Positions 1 to 6,562 of a stretch of DNA of 56,703 nucleotides are shown here, in pieces (the stretch's first letter is position 1; every line of letters begins with the position of its first letter). The notes beneath the pieces are model-generated. The model did no database searches, was not told the origin of the DNA, and saw nothing but the letters and a program-made list of their open reading frames with translations. Source of the stretch: Oscillospiraceae bacterium (GTDB lineage Bacteria; Bacillota; Clostridia; Oscillospirales; Acutalibacteraceae); assembly GCA_015066005.1 (NCBI GenBank), contig SVPF01000011.1:1-56703 (forward strand). Direction: 5' to 3'. Made by a program: the position numbers and the translations under genes.

Positions 1-56
1 ACGGCTGTTGGCAGTGGCTTGACGGTAAATGGCCTTGGGAATATAAGGAGGTATAA
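1..56 (+). CDS. cotJB: CotJB spore-coat protein, C-terminal end only (partial)
   Basis: Only the last 17 codons are inside the window, read in the frame starting at base 3 and ending at TAA 54-56. The peptide GCWQWLDGKWPWEYKEV has the tryptophan-rich, PWPWE-like tail I associate with CotJB of spore formers. The next gene begins six bases later with the recognisable N-terminus of CotJC, which is the normal cotJB-cotJC order, so the two assignments support each other. The AGGAGG serving cotJC lies in the last codons of this gene. CotJB is a small component of the inner spore coat. Call rests on a short segment plus context. Confidence 0.7.
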   Translation, partial: GCWQWLDGKWPWEYKEV

Positions 57-61
57 TTTTT

Positions 62-169
62 ATGTGGCAATATGAAAAGAAATTACAGTTTCCCGTAAAC
101 ATTAAAAACCGCAACCCCAAATATGCACAAATCATAATAAGCCAATACGGCGGTGCATATTGTATTTAG
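62..169 (+). pseudogene. cotJC: truncated CotJC (manganese-catalase-like spore-coat protein), 35 codons
   Basis: An ATG at 62, preceded by AGGAGG, opens a frame whose start MWQYEKKLQFPVNIK and following NPKYAQIIISQYGG match the well-conserved N-terminus of CotJC. Intact CotJC is a roughly 190-residue ferritin-fold manganese-catalase family protein. Here similarity stops right after QYGG (about base 154), where family members continue PDGEL..., and TAG follows at 167-169. None of the three plus-strand frames downstream restores the family sequence. The gene is therefore broken, with the breakpoint around 152-156, just before the tail-to-tail lysis-type cassette. Whether an insertion or a deletion did this cannot be seen here. 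Confidence 0.75.
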
Positions 170-283
170 ATATAAATACCAATAAACATTTAACAGTGTT
201 ATAATAACGCACTCAATGCATTGTCGCAATACTTTTTTGTAATATTCCAGTATCTAACGCCCTTACATTATAATATATAGTAA

Positions 284-319
284 AAACACCGCCCATTCTC
301 TTTTGAATGAGCGGTGTTT
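284..319 (-). terminator. intrinsic terminator of the sigma/endolysin/holin cassette
   Basis: The arms AAACACCGC (284-292) and GCGGTGTTT (311-319), extended inward by CATTC/GAATG, form a strong hairpin. On the minus strand it is followed by a T run, and it sits 7 bases past the holin stop. It could also stop plus-strand transcripts arriving from cotJ. Bases 170-283 hold nothing else I recognise. Confidence 0.75.
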
Positions 320-325
320 ATTATA

Positions 326-553
326 TTATTCCTTAATTTCGGGTAATCCTGCAAATGAGGTTAAAATTGAATAGATAAACGCTACTGCCGAAGCGGACAG
401 CACCATAGTCCAGTTAACCTCACTTATAAGCGCGCCAACAGTTATAAGGGAAGCCGCAGTTTGTGCAAAGGTCTTTACCGCACGAATTCCTGCAGCCTTT
501 AACCATTTAATTGCTTTCTTTTGGCTTTTAAGCCACTGAATAATTTTTTTCAT
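326..553 (-). CDS. small phage-type holin (r1t-like family)
   Basis: A 75-residue protein with a lysine-rich cytoplasmic N-terminus (residues 1-22, KKIIQWLKSQKKAIKWLK), then two hydrophobic segments at about 25-46 and 49-68 separated by a short turn containing NW. Size, the AVKTFAQTA segment and the LTSFAGLPE tail resemble r1t-type holins of Firmicutes phages, which form membrane pores that release or activate peptidoglycan hydrolases. The ATG follows the endopeptidase stop by two bases, and its AGGAG lies inside the end of that gene, so the two are translationally coupled. Being last in a sigma-factor-led cassette without other phage genes, it may serve protein release (as TcdE/UviB-type holins do) rather than phage lysis; that is inference. 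Confidence 0.75.
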   Translation of the reverse strand: MKKIIQWLKSQKKAIKWLKAAGIRAVKTFAQTAASLITVGALISEVNWTMVLSASAVAFIYSILTSFAGLPEIKE

Positions 554-555
554 TT

Positions 556-1290
556 TTATTTCACTCCTAATAATTTTTTCCAGCTTTCAGGCCCTACACA
601 GCCGTCGGGTGTAAGACCTACAAGCTTTTGCCAGTTTATAACAGCAGTGCGGGTGTTTTTACCAAACTTGCCGTCTACTGCTACACCAGCCGCACGCTGA
701 ACAATTTTTGTAAGGCTTTTATATTTATATATCGCACGCTTTTTGCAAACTGCCTTTTTGGCAACGGTTTCACATTCGCTTCCCCACTTACCGTCGGCGC
801 CATATTTTTCAAATTTAAAGCCGTCATCAATGGCGGCAAGCTGCCAATCCTTAACTTTATTTGGTGTGTTGTCAAATTCCTTCACGCCTTCAAGGTAAGG
901 TGCAGGGTCAACATATTTTCCGTTAACATTCACATCAAAATGAAGGTGCGCCCCCGTTACATTACCTGTAGCCCCCATATAACCGAGGACCTGTCCCTTT
1001 AAGACCTTGTCCCCTGCCTTTACGGTGCGGCTGCCCTTTTTCATATGTAAATAACGGGTGTAATTGCCGTTACCGTGGTAAAGCCTTACATATTCCCCCG
1101 CTGTTAGTGAATACTTTGAAATTTTAACCTCGCCGTCGGCAAAGGCGATAATATAATCAAGCGTTGCGCCTTCGCCAACCAAATCAATACCGTTGTGCAT
1201 TTGCTTTTTGCCCCAAATGGTGCGCATACCAAATGGGCTTGTTACCTTGTGCCCGCCTTTTCTTAAAACGGGATTTTTATACTTTGCCAT
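556..1290 (-). CDS. M23 (LytM-type) peptidoglycan endopeptidase with C-terminal peptidoglycan-binding domain
   Basis: A 244-residue cell-wall hydrolase. The M23 zinc site is complete: H32 and D36 (HNGID), H82 (RYLHM) and the HLHFD motif with H115 and H117. A PG_binding_1-type repeat follows at about 185-240 (AVDGKFGKNTRTAV...). No signal peptide or membrane segment is visible, so export would need the adjacent holin, as for a phage endolysin. The start is placed at ATG 1290 because AAGGAGG lies about 9 bases upstream; a longer frame beginning at 1320 would add MFGIIRRNVT in front of it with no ribosome site. The start overlaps the preceding small gene by 14 bases. Inferred role: cleaving cross-link peptides during lysis or release. 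Confidence 0.88.
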   Translation of the reverse strand: MAKYKNPVLRKGGHKVTSPFGMRTIWGKKQMHNGIDLVGEGATLDYIIAFADGEVKISKYSLTAGEYVRLYHGNGNYTRYLHMKKGSRTVKAGDKVLKGQVLGYMGATGNVTGAHLHFDVNVNGKYVDPAPYLEGVKEFDNTPNKVKDWQLAAIDDGFKFEKYGADGKWGSECETVAKKAVCKKRAIYKYKSLTKIVQRAAGVAVDGKFGKNTRTAVINWQKLVGLTPDGCVGPESWKKLLGVK

Positions 1291-1471
1291 TGTTACATTC
1301 CTCCTTATAATTCCAAACACAGCGTTTTAAATTATCGTAAATATTTTGTTTCGATTTTTTTGCCGCTTCAACCGCATTTTCGAAAATAAAAAACGCCCCC
1401 GACTGTGATTTAATATCATCCCAAGCGTTTCTTACGCGAAAAATTTTCACATCACACGAAGTATGCTTCAT
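1277..1471 (-). CDS. small 64-residue protein with a SPOR-like 'RVRNAWDDIKSQSGAF' segment
   Basis: A short soluble protein. Its core FRVRNAWDDIKSQSGAF followed by a helix ENAVEAAKKS resembles the small domain (usually YRVRKSWDDAKSQIGAF...LENAKK) that Firmicutes often attach to cell-wall amidases, possibly a substrate- or wall-binding unit. Here it is free-standing. Its ATG overlaps the end of the sigma-factor gene by 20 bases and its stop overlaps the endopeptidase start by 14 bases; a GGGAGG lies about 11 bases upstream. The double overlap suggests it is translated as part of the cassette. It could be a detached wall-binding accessory of the endopeptidase. Function is not established. Confidence 0.6.
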   Translation of the reverse strand: MKHTSCDVKIFRVRNAWDDIKSQSGAFFIFENAVEAAKKSKQNIYDNLKRCVWNYKEECNNGKV

Positions 1472-1994
1472 AATTTTGCAACGCCTCCCTTAAAATTACC
1501 AAAGCCTGATTTTTAGTTTTGTTAACCGCTTGTCGCGAAATGTTAAAGCGGGCCGCAATTTCGGCAATGCTGTACCCGTAAACAAAATGGTAAATAACAA
1601 TTATTTTTTGCATTTTGTTAAGCTGTTCCATACCCTGTGCAAAACAAAAGCGGTCATCCAACTCTTCATTACAGCCACAGCAGCCCTCCAACAAATTTTC
1701 ACACAAGCTTTGCGATTTTGCCCTTGCGGTTAAAAGCGTAATGTACCTGTTTTTAATAGATACCGCAATATATCTTTTTAAATCATCCCCGTCATCGTCG
1801 GGAAATTTAGAAAGCCTTATGTTATACATAAGCTCAATTAAAAAAAGCGTAAGCTCGGATGAGGCGTCCTCATAATGAAGCTTAGCGGCATAAAAGCTTA
1901 TAAGCTTTTTAAATTCGTCAAAAACCAACGGAAATGCCGACATATCCTGATTTTTAACCCTTTTTACAAGCGATTTTAATAAAAAATTTTGCAT
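1452..1994 (-). CDS. small alternative sigma factor, TcdR/UviA/BotR-like
   Basis: A 180-residue sigma-70 family protein. Region 2-like helices lie at about 20-75 (FDEFKKLISFYAAKLHYEDASS..., LTLFLIELMYNI) and a clear region 4 helix-turn-helix at about 145-172 (YSIAEIAARFNISRQAVNK). The compact size and the LHYEDA...LTLFLIEL pattern fit the group that includes TcdR, BotR, TetR and UviA of clostridia, which turn on toxin or bacteriocin genes and a linked holin. ATG 1994 is chosen because AAAGGG sits 9 bases upstream; an in-frame TTG at 2012 is an alternative. It heads a four-gene overlapping cassette with an endopeptidase and a holin. Autoregulation is likely by analogy but not shown. Phage late-gene sigma-like activators are the main alternative. 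Confidence 0.75.
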   Translation of the reverse strand: MQNFLLKSLVKRVKNQDMSAFPLVFDEFKKLISFYAAKLHYEDASSELTLFLIELMYNIRLSKFPDDDGDDLKRYIAVSIKNRYITLLTARAKSQSLCENLLEGCCGCNEELDDRFCFAQGMEQLNKMQKIIVIYHFVYGYSIAEIAARFNISRQAVNKTKNQALVILREALQNYEAYFV

Positions 1995-2196
1995 GGTCAC
2001 CAACCCTTTCAAAAATTACACACTAATCGTTCAATGGGTTTGTAAACCAAGACCGCCCTTTTTTTGTAAAAATTTCCCATTTTGCGAAAATGTAAGTGCA
2101 ATTCTAATGAAAAGGATGACACTTTGTTGAAAAATGGAGTAAAATGTCATTTTTTGGGAGTATATAGCAATAAATACGTGAATTTTAATGTAAATA

Positions 2197-2225
2197 TTGA
2201 CATTTTGCGTATTATATCGTAAAAT
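2197..2225 (+). promoter_or_regulatory. sigma-A promoter for the LytTR regulator gene
   Basis: TTGACA (2197-2202), a 17-base spacer and TAAAAT (2220-2225) point toward the LytTR gene. The -35 overlaps one of three TGACAYTTT motifs in this intergenic region (2117-2125 plus, 2141-2149 minus, 2198-2206 plus), which are possible operator sites. Confidence 0.65.
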
Positions 2226-2238
2226 AATAACAAAAAAA

Positions 2239-2264
2239 GCAGTATTTCCAAAAAGAAATACTGC
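2239..2264 (-). terminator. hairpin with minus-strand T tract between the divergent genes
   Basis: GCAGTATTTC (2239-2248) pairs perfectly with GAAATACTGC (2255-2264) around CAAAAA. On the minus strand it is followed by seven T residues, so it reads as an intrinsic terminator facing the sigma-factor cassette, although no minus-strand gene lies immediately upstream. On the plus strand it would be a stem-loop near the 5' end of the LytTR mRNA. It may insulate the cassette from antisense transcription. Confidence 0.55.
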
Positions 2265-2290
2265 AAATATTAGTTAAAGGATTTTTTACA

Positions 2291-2983
2291 ATGAGAATTG
2301 CTATTTGCGGTGAAGAAGGCTCGACTGCCATAATTTTAAAACAAATGCTTTATATGTTTTCAAACTATAAAAAAATCGGCTTTGTTGTGGATATTTTTAA
2401 AAACTCAGCCAAACTGTTGGCTTCAAAGCAAAGCTATGCCCTGATTTTTGTTTCATTTGAAAGCGAAAACGGGAAAAATACAGCTTGGAACCTATATAAT
2501 TCGAATTTAAAAACGCCTGTAATTATTTATTCAGAAAACCGCTGTCACGCGGCGGATGCTTTTAAAATTAACGCATATTATTTTTTGCAAATACCGCTGT
2601 CACAAAAGATGCTGTTTGATATGCTGGAAGGCTTTTTTGTTTCTTACTTTTCAGCTCCCCTGCTTATAAGTGATGGCTTTGAAAGTGTTTGCATAAATAT
2701 AAGTGAAATACTTTATTTGGAAGCCTGCAACAAGCACTGTATTATACACCTTGTGGATAAAACAGTTCATTGCAACAAAACAATGGCAAGGGTATTTGCC
2801 GTTTTACCAAAAAACCGCTTTATAAAGGTAAACCGTTCAATTATAATAAATTTAGATTATATCAGCCGCTTTTGCAGCGAATATATTATTTTAACAAATA
2901 ACGAAGCTCTTTACCCAAGCCGCCATTTTTACAAGGGCTTTAAGCTTGAATACTACCGGATAAAAGCCCCCAAAATACCATAA
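2291..2983 (+). CDS. LytTR-family transcriptional regulator with a degenerate receiver domain
   Basis: A 230-residue protein with an N-terminal receiver-like fold (about 1-120) and a C-terminal LytTR DNA-binding domain (about 130-225; EILYLEACNKHCIIHLVDK, then FIKVNRSIIINLDYI). In active receivers the phosphoacceptor Asp sits in a LD-I motif; here the aligned stretch is IFVSFES, with Ser in its place. The acidic DD pair near the N-terminus is CGEEG, and the conserved Lys before Pro is replaced (FLQIPLS). It is therefore probably phosphorylation-independent. It is transcribed away from the sigma/endolysin/holin cassette and shares its upstream region, so it is the obvious candidate regulator of that cassette. 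No histidine kinase is adjacent. Confidence 0.8.
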   Translation: MRIAICGEEGSTAIILKQMLYMFSNYKKIGFVVDIFKNSAKLLASKQSYALIFVSFESENGKNTAWNLYNSNLKTPVIIYSENRCHAADAFKINAYYFLQIPLSQKMLFDMLEGFFVSYFSAPLLISDGFESVCINISEILYLEACNKHCIIHLVDKTVHCNKTMARVFAVLPKNRFIKVNRSIIINLDYISRFCSEYIILTNNEALYPSRHFYKGFKLEYYRIKAPKIP

Positions 2984-2984
2984 A

Positions 2985-3011
2985 AAGCCTTTCGCAATAA
3001 GCGAAAGGCTT
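2985..3011. terminator. bidirectional intrinsic terminator between LytTR gene and rodA
   Basis: Eleven-base arms AAGCCTTTCGC (2985-2995) and GCGAAAGGCTT (3001-3011) around AATAA, with T-rich flanks in both directions. It lies between the convergent stops at 2983 and 3018. Confidence 0.85.
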
Positions 3012-3017
3012 AAATTT

Positions 3018-4154
3018 TTAACCCCTTATGCTAATTGTGCGGGAATTGCGGTTCATATAAACATTGTGCACAAGTGCCATACCCAAAAACAAGCACAAAA
3101 GCGATGTTCCGCCTGCACTGAAAAACGGAAGCGTTACACCAATTACGGGGGTAATGGATGTACACATACCAATGTTTATAACAATTTGTGCAAACAGCAT
3201 TGCAAAAATGCCCACACAAATATACCTGCCTTCATTTTTGGTTGAAAGCTTGGCAACCTGCAAGCACCTTATGCAAATTGCACCCAAAATTATAATAACT
3301 GCAAGGCAACCGAAAAAGCCAAGCTCTTCACCTATAGTTACAAAAATAAAGTCGTTATGACCTTCAGGCACGCCGCTTTTACCGATTTGTGTTAAATCGC
3401 CGTTCAAATAGCCCTGACCGAAAAGCCCGCCGTTTGCAAGGGCCTGTCTGCCGCGGTATTGCTGCCAGCCAACACCCTTAATGTCGGCATCAATATCAAA
3501 CATATTTTTAAGTCTCTCGCGGTGTGTGTCGTTCATTATAAAGAAATATATAATGGGCGAAGCCACCAAAAGCGATGAAAAGGCGGCAACAAAATACTTC
3601 CACGAAACCCCTGCCGACCACAGCATTAAAACAACCATAACAGCAAATACCAAGGCAGTACCGTCATCACCCTGAAGGTGAATCAGCACAACGGGTATTG
3701 CACCGTGAATGCCAATGGGTATCAGGGTTTTAATTTTATTTATATCCTTCCCTGCTTTAGCAAGGTGTGTGGAAAAGGTTATAACAAAACAAATTTTCAA
3801 AAGCTCGGACGGCTGAAAGGTGGTTATTCCCAAATCAAGCCAAGCCTTATCATCGGTACCCTCAGGCGCAAAGCCAATAAAAAAGGTTAAAATAACGGGC
3901 ACAATTCCCAAAACGGCAAACAGTGGCCAATATTTCGTATAACGGTCATATTCAAAAAGTGAAACCGCTAAAATTACGCCAAAGCCCGCAACCAAGCAAA
4001 AGCTGTGTACTAAAAATGGGCGAAGACTTTCCATATAATGTGTTGCTGAAAAAACCGCCATACAGCCGTACCCTGCCGCCAAAAATAAAAGTGACAGCAG
4101 TACCTTGTCTGATTCGCGCACAAAATCCGCAAACTTGGCAAACAAATGTCGCAC
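3018..4154 (-). CDS. rodA: RodA/FtsW/SpoVE-family (SEDS) peptidoglycan glycosyltransferase
   Basis: A polytopic membrane protein of about 378 residues that polymerises lipid II into glycan strands, normally with a class B penicillin-binding protein. Family signatures are FQPSE (about 113-117), GDDGTALVF (about 162-170), the catalytic-Asp loop PEGHNDFIFVTIGEELG, and the C-terminal ITPVIGVTLPFFSAGGTSL. These favour RodA over FtsW, though SpoVE-type use cannot be excluded in a spore former. GTG 4154 is preferred because AGGAG lies 7 bases upstream; ATG 4160 sits almost on top of that site. No mreBCD or PBP gene adjoins it. It is a single-gene unit with its own promoter, divergent from tsaE. Confidence 0.88.
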   Translation of the reverse strand: MRHLFAKFADFVRESDKVLLSLLFLAAGYGCMAVFSATHYMESLRPFLVHSFCLVAGFGVILAVSLFEYDRYTKYWPLFAVLGIVPVILTFFIGFAPEGTDDKAWLDLGITTFQPSELLKICFVITFSTHLAKAGKDINKIKTLIPIGIHGAIPVVLIHLQGDDGTALVFAVMVVLMLWSAGVSWKYFVAAFSSLLVASPIIYFFIMNDTHRERLKNMFDIDADIKGVGWQQYRGRQALANGGLFGQGYLNGDLTQIGKSGVPEGHNDFIFVTIGEELGFFGCLAVIIILGAICIRCLQVAKLSTKNEGRYICVGIFAMLFAQIVINIGMCTSITPVIGVTLPFFSAGGTSLLCLFLGMALVHNVYMNRNSRTISIRG

Positions 4155-4187
4155 CCGCATTCTCCTTTCGTAAGCTATTCTTAACCT

Positions 4188-4216
4188 ATTATATTTTATT
4201 TTCATTAAATATTCAA
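4188..4216 (-). promoter_or_regulatory. sigma-A promoter for rodA
   Basis: On the minus strand, TTGAAT (4216-4211), a 17-base spacer and TATAAT (4193-4188). It is placed about 34 bases upstream of the rodA start. Confidence 0.6.
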
Positions 4217-4221
4217 GTAAC

Positions 4222-4263
4222 ACTTTCACAATTGGAAAAAATATGGTATAATGTTGTGAAAGT
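4222..4263 (+). promoter_or_regulatory. promoter of tsaE-tsaB-rpiB-upp with a flanking inverted repeat
   Basis: TTTCAC (4224-4229), a 17-base spacer and an extended -10 TGGTATAAT (TATAAT 4247-4252). Perfect 10-base arms ACTTTCACAA (4222-4231) and TTGTGAAAGT (4254-4263) bracket the core, one on the -35 and one on the start region. This looks like a repressor or loop operator, but no regulator is identified. Confidence 0.55.
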
Positions 4264-4283
4264 TTAATTTAAAGGATAAATTT

Positions 4284-4709
4284 ATGCAAAAATTTATATC
4301 AAAAAGCCCGCAGGAAACCGAAGAAATCGGCAAAGCCTTGGGCGAAACAATTGAAAACGGCTGTGTTATTGCCTACCGCGGCGGCTTGGGTATGGGTAAA
4401 ACCTGCTTTACACGCGGTCTTGCACGTGGGCTCGGCTCAAGCGACACCGTAACCTCCCCCACCTTCGCCCTTATAAATGAATATCCAAGCGGAAGACTGC
4501 CACTTTACCATTTTGATATGTACCGCATCAGCGGATGGGAGGATTTATATTCCACAGGCTTTTTCGAGTACATAGACGAAGGCGGCGTTATTGCTGCCGA
4601 ATGGAGCGAAAATATTGAAGCCGCACTGCCTGATGACACCATCTATGTTGAAATTAACAAAATTGATGATGACACACGCGAAATTATAATTACACAAAAA
4701 GGTGAATAA
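4284..4709 (+). CDS. tsaE: tRNA threonylcarbamoyladenosine (t6A) biosynthesis ATPase TsaE
   Basis: A 141-residue P-loop ATPase that cycles the TsaB-TsaD complex during synthesis of t6A37 on ANN-decoding tRNAs. The Walker A motif GGLGMGKT is at residues 33-40, followed by VTSPTFALINEY and HFDMYRI, both typical of TsaE. The length is normal. AAAGGATAAATTT precedes the ATG. It opens a four-gene operon, with tsaB starting one base after its stop. Confidence 0.95.
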   Translation: MQKFISKSPQETEEIGKALGETIENGCVIAYRGGLGMGKTCFTRGLARGLGSSDTVTSPTFALINEYPSGRLPLYHFDMYRISGWEDLYSTGFFEYIDEGGVIAAEWSENIEAALPDDTIYVEINKIDDDTREIIITQKGE

Positions 4710-4710
4710 A

Positions 4711-5421
4711 TTGAAAATTTTAGCAATTGAATGCTCGGCAACACCTGCAAGCGTAGCCGTTTTAGATGGTGATAAGCTTTTGGCAAGTGCCTTTGTGAAT
4801 GTAAAGCTTACACATTCGCAAACCCTTATGCCGATGATAGAAAGCACACTAAAAGCCGCAAAAATAAATATAAACGATATTGAAGGCTTTGCAATATCAA
4901 ACGGTCCGGGGTCTTTTACGGGTGTCAGGATAGGTATTAGCGCCGTTAAAGGCCTTGCCGCTGCAAAAAAGCTGCCCTGCGTTGCGGTTTCCACCCTTTA
5001 TGCAATGGCGCAAAACTATTCCGATACTGATTGTATTGTTTGCGCTGTAATGGACGCAAGGTGCAACCAGCTTTATAATGCGATTTTTGACATTCAAAAC
5101 GGCAAAATCGCCCGTTTATGTGATGACCGCGCGCTTTTATGTAACGAGCTTTATGAGGAAATTAAAAATCTGTCGCAAAGCAGTAGCAAATGTGTTATAA
5201 TTGTTGGCGATGGGGCTGAAATTTTTTATAAAGTCGCAAAAGAACTTAATAACGTTAAAAAAGCCCACCCAAGCCGCGAATTTCAAAACGCAGTTGGTGT
5301 TGGTTACGCCGCACTAAACGGCTTTGAAACCGGCAACACACTTACCCCTAACGAGCTTTTACCCTTTTATTTAAGGCTTCCTCAAGCCGAACGCGAGCTT
5401 AAAATGAAAAAGGAGAATTAA
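4711..5421 (+). CDS. tsaB: t6A biosynthesis protein TsaB
   Basis: A 236-residue ASKHA-fold protein that dimerises with TsaD to make t6A37 in tRNA. The N-terminus ILAIECSATPASVAV and the block ISNGPGSFTGVRIGISAVKGLA are TsaB hallmarks. The chosen start is TTG 4711, since AAAGGTGA is well spaced 6 bases ahead; GTG 4702 is part of that ribosome site. In many Firmicutes rimI and tsaD follow; here rpiB follows instead, so those genes must lie elsewhere. Confidence 0.93.
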   Translation: MKILAIECSATPASVAVLDGDKLLASAFVNVKLTHSQTLMPMIESTLKAAKININDIEGFAISNGPGSFTGVRIGISAVKGLAAAKKLPCVAVSTLYAMAQNYSDTDCIVCAVMDARCNQLYNAIFDIQNGKIARLCDDRALLCNELYEEIKNLSQSSSKCVIIVGDGAEIFYKVAKELNNVKKAHPSREFQNAVGVGYAALNGFETGNTLTPNELLPFYLRLPQAERELKMKKEN

Positions 5422-5426
5422 AAATT

Positions 5427-5867
5427 ATGAAAATTGCTTTAGGCTGTGACCACGGTGGTCTTGAACACAAAAACGCAATTTTAGCGCATTTACAGCAAAA
5501 TGGCTTCGACGTAACCGACTATGGTATTTATGAGCTTCAGTCGGTTGATTACCCTGACATTGCTTCAAGGGTTTGCGAAAGTATCCAAAACGGTGACTGT
5601 CAGCTTGGTATTTTGGTTTGCGGTACAGGCATTGGTATGTCAATTGCTGCAAATAAGCATAAGGGCATTCGTGCAGCCGCTGTAAGCGAGCATTTTTCAG
5701 CCAAATACACCCGCCTTCACAACAATTCGAATGTGCTTTGTCTTGGCGGCAGGGTTATTGGCGTTGGCACCGCGCTCGAGCTTGTTGACTTGTTTGTAAA
5801 TACCGAATTTGAAGGCGGCCGCCACCAAAACCGAGTAAATAAAATTACCGAAATAGAAAATAAATAA
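5427..5867 (+). CDS. rpiB: ribose-5-phosphate isomerase B
   Basis: A 146-residue RpiB/LacAB-type isomerase interconverting ribose 5-phosphate and ribulose 5-phosphate in the pentose phosphate pathway. The CDHGG motif at residues 7-11 and the catalytic cysteine C65 in VCGTGIGMSIAANK are present, along with the NVLCLGGR segment. The start is 5 bases after the tsaB stop with GGAG upstream. Its place before upp suggests supply of PRPP precursor, although the operon as a whole mixes functions. Confidence 0.94.
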   Translation: MKIALGCDHGGLEHKNAILAHLQQNGFDVTDYGIYELQSVDYPDIASRVCESIQNGDCQLGILVCGTGIGMSIAANKHKGIRAAAVSEHFSAKYTRLHNNSNVLCLGGRVIGVGTALELVDLFVNTEFEGGRHQNRVNKITEIENK

Positions 5868-5882
5868 GTGAGGACATTAAAA

Positions 5883-6515
5883 ATGAAAGAAAATGTTTTT
5901 GTAATGGACCATCCCCTTATTCAGCACAAGCTTTCAATTTTACGCGACAAGCGCACAGGTACAAAGCAATTCCGCGAGCTTATTAACGAAATCGCAATGC
6001 TTATGTGCTATGAATCCACACGCGACCTTCCCCTTAAAGAAGTTAAAACCGAAACCCCTTTAATGACAGCCACAACCAAAAAGCTTGCGGGCAGAAAAAT
6101 GGCCTTTGTACCCATTCTTCGCGCAGGTCTTGGCATGGTTGACGGTCTTTTAACCCTTATACCTGCCGCAAAGGTTGGCCATATTGGTATGTACCGCGAC
6201 CCCGAAACCCACCAGCCAATCGACTACTACTGCAAATTACCCGCTGATTTAAATGAACGCGATGTTTTTGTGCTTGACCCGATGTTAGCAACAGGCGGCA
6301 GCGCAATTGATGCCGTTTCACGCATTAAGGAATTCAACCCCAAACGCATTAAATTCCTTTGCATAATTGCCGCGCCCGAAGGCCTTGACGCCTTCACAAC
6401 CGCCCACCCCGATGTTCCTGTTTACTGTGCAGGGCTGGATGACTGCCTTAACGACCATTGCTACATTCTCCCCGGTCTTGGCGACGCAGGCGACCGTATT
6501 TTTGGCACAAAATGA
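5883..6515 (+). CDS. upp: uracil phosphoribosyltransferase
   Basis: A 210-residue enzyme converting uracil and PRPP to UMP (pyrimidine salvage). The PRPP loop [12 protein letters not shown] and the uracil-binding C-terminus [17 protein letters not shown] are intact, and the length is standard. ATG 5883 is used because GTGAGG provides the ribosome site; the GTG at 5868 is part of that leader and would add five unconserved residues. It is the last gene of the tsaE operon, 15 bases after rpiB. Confidence 0.95.
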   Translation: MKENVFVMDHPLIQHKLSILRDKRTGTKQFRELINEIAMLMCYESTRDLPLKEVKTETPLMTATTKKLAGRKMAFVPILRAGLGMVDGLLTLIPAAKVGHIGMYRDPETHQPIDYYCKLPADLNERDVFVLDPMLATGGSAIDAVSRIKEFNPKRIKFLCIIAAPEGLDAFTTAHPDVPVYCAGLDDCLNDHCYILPGLGDAGDRIFGTK

Positions 6516-6525
6516 TATGTAACAA

Positions 6526-6554
6526 AAAGGGACGGAAAAATATTCCGTCCCTTT
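6526..6554. terminator. terminator between upp and mazF
   Basis: Twelve-base arms AAAGGGACGGAA (6526-6537) and TTCCGTCCCTTT (6543-6554). The T run is better on the minus strand (end of mazF), but the hairpin also follows upp. Confidence 0.8.
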
Positions 6555-6562
6555 GGTTTACC

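Noticed and set aside
326-1994. Prophage remnant
   Set aside because: Only lysis-type functions are present, all intact and led by a sigma factor with its own terminator; no structural, replication or integration genes are visible on either side. A phage origin of the parts remains possible.
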